Positions 7,538 to 10,200 of a stretch of DNA of 10,200 nucleotides are shown here, piece by piece. The notes under the pieces are model-generated. The model was given only the letters and a program-made list of their open reading frames with translations, searched no databases and had not been told where the DNA came from. Made by a program: the position numbers and the translations under genes. Origin of the DNA: PALSA-607 sp036501485 (GTDB lineage: Bacteria > Actinomycetota > Actinomycetes > Acidothermales > Acidothermaceae); NCBI GenBank assembly GCA_036501485.1, contig DASYAG010000032.1, positions 1-10,200 of the forward strand, given 5' to 3'. Positions within the stretch are counted from its first letter, which is position 1. Each line of letters begins with the position of its first letter.

Positions 7538-7827
7538 CGCGTCAGCCCTTCGTCCTCACCGCACGTTCTCCTCGACGTCAGCGCCCTTCGTCGCGGCGAG
7601 ACTGCGCGCGTAACCAGCACTTCGATTGGGCGCCCCCCGCCGAGGCGCCGTACTTGACCACCCCTATTGGTGAGCGGAGTGTCCGGCAACGCCGCGATGG
7701 CTCCCAGTACTGACCCTTCTGCATCGTGCTTGGTAAGCGCCTGCGCGACTTTCTCCGAGTCGGCATCCGGCGGCGTGCAGCCCTACCGCCGTTTGGGCGC
7801 GTCGACGCGCCGATGCGGCAAGGGCGA
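7538..7827. other. Convergent intergenic stretch without a recognised gene
   Basis: The stretch lies between the convergent ends of the immunity gene and hipA. Open frames exist on both strands but none gives a recognisable or well-composed protein. Visible structures are two GGCGCC palindromes 9 bases apart (7629-7634 and 7644-7649) and the perfect 16-base palindrome at 7796-7811. It may hold terminators for both genes or the worn remains of an older tip or immunity gene; no similarity to the neighbours is visible. Confidence 0.4.
7796..7811 (-). terminator. Perfect 16-base palindrome downstream of hipA
   Basis: GGCGCGTCGACGCGCC is its own reverse complement. It lies 16 bases after the hipA stop on the minus strand. 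As RNA it could form a strong GC stem with a 4-base loop, but no T-run follows. A protein-binding site is the alternative. Confidence 0.35.
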
Positions 7828-9132
7828 TCAGTGCAGCGGCTTCGACCATGTCGTGATGTCGGCCTGCACGGTCTCGGTCACGTCGCTCGGCACGCCCGCC
7901 ACGGCGGCGTGGCGCGGCCAGTCGGCAACCGCGGCCAGCACCTGCTCGATGACGCGAGCAATGTTGGGCACACGGAAGCGATCACCAACAGTGTCGATGT
8001 CGTTGCGATCGATCCCGATGCGCTTGCCGTTCACGGCCATCAGATGTTCGTGCGTCCACTCGCTGCGCGGTGCATACGCATGCGTGAGGTCGTACGCCGG
8101 GGATAACCGCCACTGGCCGCCTTCGGGTAGGACGAACGCGAAGTTCTTCGAGTGATCATCGCAGTTCGCGGCGGCAACGTTGAAGACCATGCGCCGGAAC
8201 GCTTCGGCCCGTGCCTCTGCACCCAAGTCGAGTGCATCGATCTGCAGGAAGAGCTGTGCGTAGTCGTGCGCGCCGATCTGCTTGTAGTCCATGTGCGCCA
8301 GGGCGCAGAGCGATTGCACATGGATCTTCGAGCCGTCCGGTGCGCGATCGAAGCGCCGGGTCATGAAGTGGGCGCGCCCGCCCTCTTCGAGCAGGCTGCA
8401 CGCGGTCATCTCGATTCCGGCCGCGGCCGCCATCTTGGAATAGGCGTACTCGATCCGGCCGTAGTGGCCCGATCCGCCGCGGTCGAGGTCGGGGCGGACA
8501 CCGTCGAGCTTCAACAACCATGGTTCAAAGCCGGGATCAACCGGCACCTGGCCCGAGCGCAGTTCGTTCGTGTTCGGATTGAGCGCGACCACGGCCTTCG
8601 CGCGCGCGCCGCCCGCCGACGTTCCCACCGCGATCAGGTGCTTGATCGCGGCCGTCGTTGCGGACTCGGTGCGTAGCTCACCTGCGAGCGCGCTCCGGGC
8701 GGCAACCACCAGTTCCGACAACTCGACCGCCGTTGCCTTGCGCGTGCGCGGCCCCCGCCCGGGCCGGAACTCCAACGCACCCATGCCGCGACGTCCGAGA
8801 TAGGCCAACCGATCGAGCGGCGTGATGTCGGCCGCGGCCACACCTTCGCTCGCGAGGTACGCGGTGGTCAGCGCGTTCCCGAAATCGTCGGGAAGCGCGT
8901 CGGCAATCAGCGCAGGCAGACGCAGATATGTGCGCGGTGGAAGGTTGGGGAACACGAAGCTCTGCTCGCGTCCGCCCACTGGCATCGTCGTCGGAGCGAG
9001 TTGCACGCCCGTGGCCGACCATGCCGGGTCGTACTCGAAGACGTAGAAGCCCGAACCGGGATCCAACGCCAGGGCGCCGACGGTTGCGCCCCAGCATCTG
9101 ACTTCGATGAGGTCGACCGGTTCGTACGGCAT
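7828..9132 (-). CDS. hipA: HipA-family serine/threonine kinase toxin
   Basis: HipA toxins phosphorylate a cytosolic target (glutamyl-tRNA synthetase in E. coli), which halts translation and favours dormancy; the target here is unknown. The 434 residues match E. coli HipA (440). The N-terminal lobe (1-125) ends with PLDRLAYLGRRGMGALEFRP. The Gly-rich loop TSAGGARAKAVV at 171-182 places Ser172 and Lys179 where E. coli has the autophosphorylated Ser150 and Lys157. FMTRRFDR follows at 256-263. The catalytic loop NCDDHSKNF at 323-331 carries Asp325 (like Asp309), and LSPAYDLTHA carries the metal-binding Asp348 (like Asp332). All key residues are present, so the kinase looks intact. It starts at ATG 9132, 3 bases after the hipB stop and without a clear ribosome site, which suggests translational coupling to the antitoxin. 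The symbol is by family; orthology to E. coli HipA is not implied. Confidence 0.93.
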   Translation of the reverse strand: MPYEPVDLIEVRCWGATVGALALDPGSGFYVFEYDPAWSATGVQLAPTTMPVGGREQSFVFPNLPPRTYLRLPALIADALPDDFGNALTTAYLASEGVAAADITPLDRLAYLGRRGMGALEFRPGRGPRTRKATAVELSELVVAARSALAGELRTESATTAAIKHLIAVGTSAGGARAKAVVALNPNTNELRSGQVPVDPGFEPWLLKLDGVRPDLDRGGSGHYGRIEYAYSKMAAAAGIEMTACSLLEEGGRAHFMTRRFDRAPDGSKIHVQSLCALAHMDYKQIGAHDYAQLFLQIDALDLGAEARAEAFRRMVFNVAAANCDDHSKNFAFVLPEGGQWRLSPAYDLTHAYAPRSEWTHEHLMAVNGKRIGIDRNDIDTVGDRFRVPNIARVIEQVLAAVADWPRHAAVAGVPSDVTETVQADITTWSKPLH

Positions 9133-9135
9133 CGC

Positions 9136-9465
9136 TCAGCCGCGCTGCATTCGTCGCGGGGCGCGGACCCGCGTCGTCGTCGTGCCCCGCTGCTGCTTCG
9201 CACGCAGCATCTGCATCGGCGACACGGTGATCTCCGGCGCGAAGGTCTCGAGCCATTCGGTGCGACCCAGCGCCCGGGCCACCGCCACCAGGGTCTTGAG
9301 GGTCGAGCCCTTGCCGCGCTCCAGATTCGAGAGCGTCGCAAGCGAGACGTTTGCCCGCGCTGCGAGGGCCACCTGATCGATGCCACGGGCCACCCGCGCG
9401 GCCCGCACCTGCCGGCCGAGCTGGACCTCCCATTCGCCGACGGTAAGATTCTTCCGGTCAACCAC
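9136..9465 (-). CDS. hipB: HipB-like HTH antitoxin and operon repressor
   Basis: HipB antitoxins bind and neutralise HipA and repress their own operon as dimers. The 109-residue protein has a Cro/CI-type HTH at about 15-68: LGRQVRAARVARGIDQ, VALAARANVSLATLSNLERG as the helix-turn-helix, and TLKTLVAVARALG. A basic tail follows (QQRGTTTTRVRAPRRMQRG). The start chosen is GTG 9465, because GGAGGA at 9471-9476 lies 5 bases upstream. A longer frame reaches TTG 9501, but this would run through the candidate operator and lacks a ribosome site. The stop is 3 bases before the HipA ATG, so the two form one operon in the usual antitoxin-first order. Confidence 0.9.
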   Translation of the reverse strand: MVDRKNLTVGEWEVQLGRQVRAARVARGIDQVALAARANVSLATLSNLERGKGSTLKTLVAVARALGRTEWLETFAPEITVSPMQMLRAKQQRGTTTTRVRAPRRMQRG

Positions 9466-9470
9466 TGGAA

Positions 9471-9476
9471 TCCTCC
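9471..9476 (-). promoter_or_regulatory. Ribosome binding site of hipB
   Basis: On the minus strand this reads GGAGGA, a strong anti-16S match 5 bases before GTG 9465. It decides the start in favour of GTG over the upstream TTG at 9501. Confidence 0.75.
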
Positions 9477-9494
9477 GTGTACGGCTGGTGATCC

Positions 9495-9535
9495 TCTGCA
9501 ATACGCAGATTACTACGAGTTAACCGGATCTACAA
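9495..9535 (-). promoter_or_regulatory. Candidate hipBA promoter with overlapping operator palindrome
   Basis: Read on the minus strand, TTGTAG (9530-9535) and TAATCT (9507-9512) are 17 bases apart and could serve as -35 and -10 boxes; the -10 fits the loose TANNNT form of actinobacterial promoters. The 15-base palindrome TCTGC-AATAC-GCAGA (9495-9509) shares three bases with the -10 and covers the expected transcription start. This layout suits autorepression by HipB. The hexamers are only 3-of-6 matches to the consensus, so the promoter is a suggestion; the palindrome is directly visible. Confidence 0.45.
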
Positions 9536-9550
9536 TTACCAGCGACGAAC

Positions 9551-9616
9551 CCGGAGAATCTTACGTGTTGAGCCGCACAACGAGCCAACATAAGGATTTC
9601 TCCGGATTAGCCGGAG
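9551..9616. repeat. Three-part CCGGAG inverted repeat upstream of hipB
   Basis: CCGGAGAATC (9551-9560) is matched by its near-exact inverse GATTTCTCCGG (9595-9605, one bulged base). CCGGAG follows again at 9611-9616, 5 bases after CTCCGG. The middle copy can pair with either neighbour, so two alternative hairpins exclude each other. The tight one, 9600-9616, has a 6-bp stem and a 5-base loop and lies about 40 bases downstream of the minus-strand acidic-protein stop. It could be a terminator-like stem, paired protein sites or part of a recombination site. Confidence 0.4.
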
Positions 9617-9655
9617 TTTCTGCGTGGCTACGCTCAATCCAGCAAAGCGGGATTG

Positions 9656-10200
9656 TCAGTGGCGGCGACGGCGGCGCGGGCGGTTGAACGCGCCCGTGAG
9701 GCGGTGCGGCAGGCGGGAGCGGTGCAGTGGCGCACGCGGGAGCAGTGTGCCGTCGAGCGCGACCGCCCAAGACGGCTCGGGCGCTCCGACCGACACCAGT
9801 TCGGCCTCGCGCTCGTCCTCGTCGACCAGCTCGTCGACATCGCGTTCGGCGACCGGCATCTCGACCGCGGTCGGTTCGTCGACATCGTCGACATCGTCGG
9901 CTTCGTCGACGTCGGCCACTTCGGCGGCCGGCGACTCGGCGTCGAGCACCGCGGCCAGTACCGACTGGAGCTCGCTGAACGCCGACACCGGCTCTGGTGC
10001 GGCCTCTACTTCGGGGTGGAATGGCGGCGCCTCAGCAGTGACGCGCTCGGCCTCGATGGCGGGCTCGTCCACACCGATCGATTCCGCGACCGACTCGATC
10101 TCGGATTCCGCGACCGGTTCAGCGTCGGCGACCGGCGCGGCGATCGGGTGCAGGATCACCGCCGGTTCGGGGATGGGTTCGTCGTCGAACGCGGGTGCCG
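9656..10200 (-). CDS. Acidic, low-complexity protein with basic tail, C-terminal part
   Basis: The frame is open from the right edge and stops with TGA at 9656-9658; the start is outside the window, so only about 180 C-terminal residues are seen. I do not recognise it. The visible part is rich in Ala, Glu, Asp, Val and Pro, with acidic runs such as EVADVDEADDVDDVDEP and RDVDELVDEDEREAE, and a short possible helix SAFSELQSVLAAVLDAE. It ends with a sharply different segment, SWAVALDGTLLPRAPL, and a basic tail (NRPRRRRRH). Such sequence is likely disordered and suits a linker or regulatory tail. The frame choice rests on the even acidic composition and the absence of stops across the edge; the opposite-strand frames are Arg/Pro-rich and look like shadows. 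It points the same way as hipBA but is separated from it by the AT-rich stretch. Confidence 0.6.
   Translation of the reverse strand, partial: APAFDDEPIPEPAVILHPIAAPVADAEPVAESEIESVAESIGVDEPAIEAERVTAEAPPFHPEVEAAPEPVSAFSELQSVLAAVLDAESPAAEVADVDEADDVDDVDEPTAVEMPVAERDVDELVDEDEREAELVSVGAPEPSWAVALDGTLLPRAPLHRSRLPHRLTGAFNRPRRRRRH
9878..9913 (-). repeat. Nine-base tandem repeat within the acidic protein gene
   Basis: Four 9-base units read GTCGACATC, GTCGACATC, GTCGGCTTC and GTCGACGTC on the plus strand. On the minus strand they encode a three-residue Asp-Val-Asp / Glu-Ala-Asp repeat. The units stay in frame, so copy number could vary without breaking the protein. Confidence 0.6.

Noticed and set aside
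8152..8676. Plus-strand open frame of 174 codons across hipA
   Set aside because: It is antisense to the HipA catalytic region, whose loop and metal-site motifs are intact on the minus strand.
9466..9660. tRNA gene or integron attC site in the AT-rich segment
   Set aside because: No cloverleaf arms with a TTCRA-type T-loop, and no paired RYYYAAC/GTTRRRY ends at suitable spacing, were found.
9001..9687. Plus-strand open frame of 228 codons across hipB and the AT-rich segment
   Set aside because: Most of it is antisense to hipB and the hipA start, with no family pattern. The C-terminal part over the AT-rich segment looks less random, but nothing supports translation.

Overview
This is a high-GC window, probably from an actinobacterium. 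The lineage is inferred from GC-rich third codon positions, GTG starts and the style of the fumarase and HipBA proteins; an acidimicrobial-type lineage is possible but not proven. The window has two housekeeping-type genes on the left (1-1669), a large accessory region in the middle (about 1670-9660), and the end of an unrecognised acidic protein on the right.

Left part: the last 88 codons of a pirin-family (bicupin) protein are followed after 19 bases by a class II fumarase gene (fumC), both on the plus strand. Middle part, plus strand: a secreted RHS/YD-repeat polymorphic toxin gene (1842-6967) is split by a frame break at a (TC)4 tract (3794-3801). It has a signal peptide, an N-terminal beta-rich domain, a DUF6531-like RHS start, YD repeats, an inserted jelly-roll-like domain, more YD repeats, the RHS-associated core ending in DPSGL, and a 173-residue variable tip of lower GC. 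A 140-residue protein, the likely immunity partner, follows 124 bases later. Convergent to it, on the minus strand, is a hipBA toxin-antitoxin operon: an HTH antitoxin and a HipA kinase separated by 3 bases. A candidate promoter and overlapping operator palindrome lie upstream of hipB, next to an unusually AT-rich stretch of about 180 bases. The right end holds the C-terminal part of an Ala/Glu/Asp/Val-rich protein with a basic tail.

The two accessory modules face each other across a gene-free stretch of about 310 bases. One is predicted to act between cells (RHS tip plus immunity protein) and the other inside the cell (HipBA). The most interesting points are the unrecognised RHS tip/immunity pair, the frame break that separates the export signal from the toxic tip, and the set of competing inverted repeats upstream of hipB.
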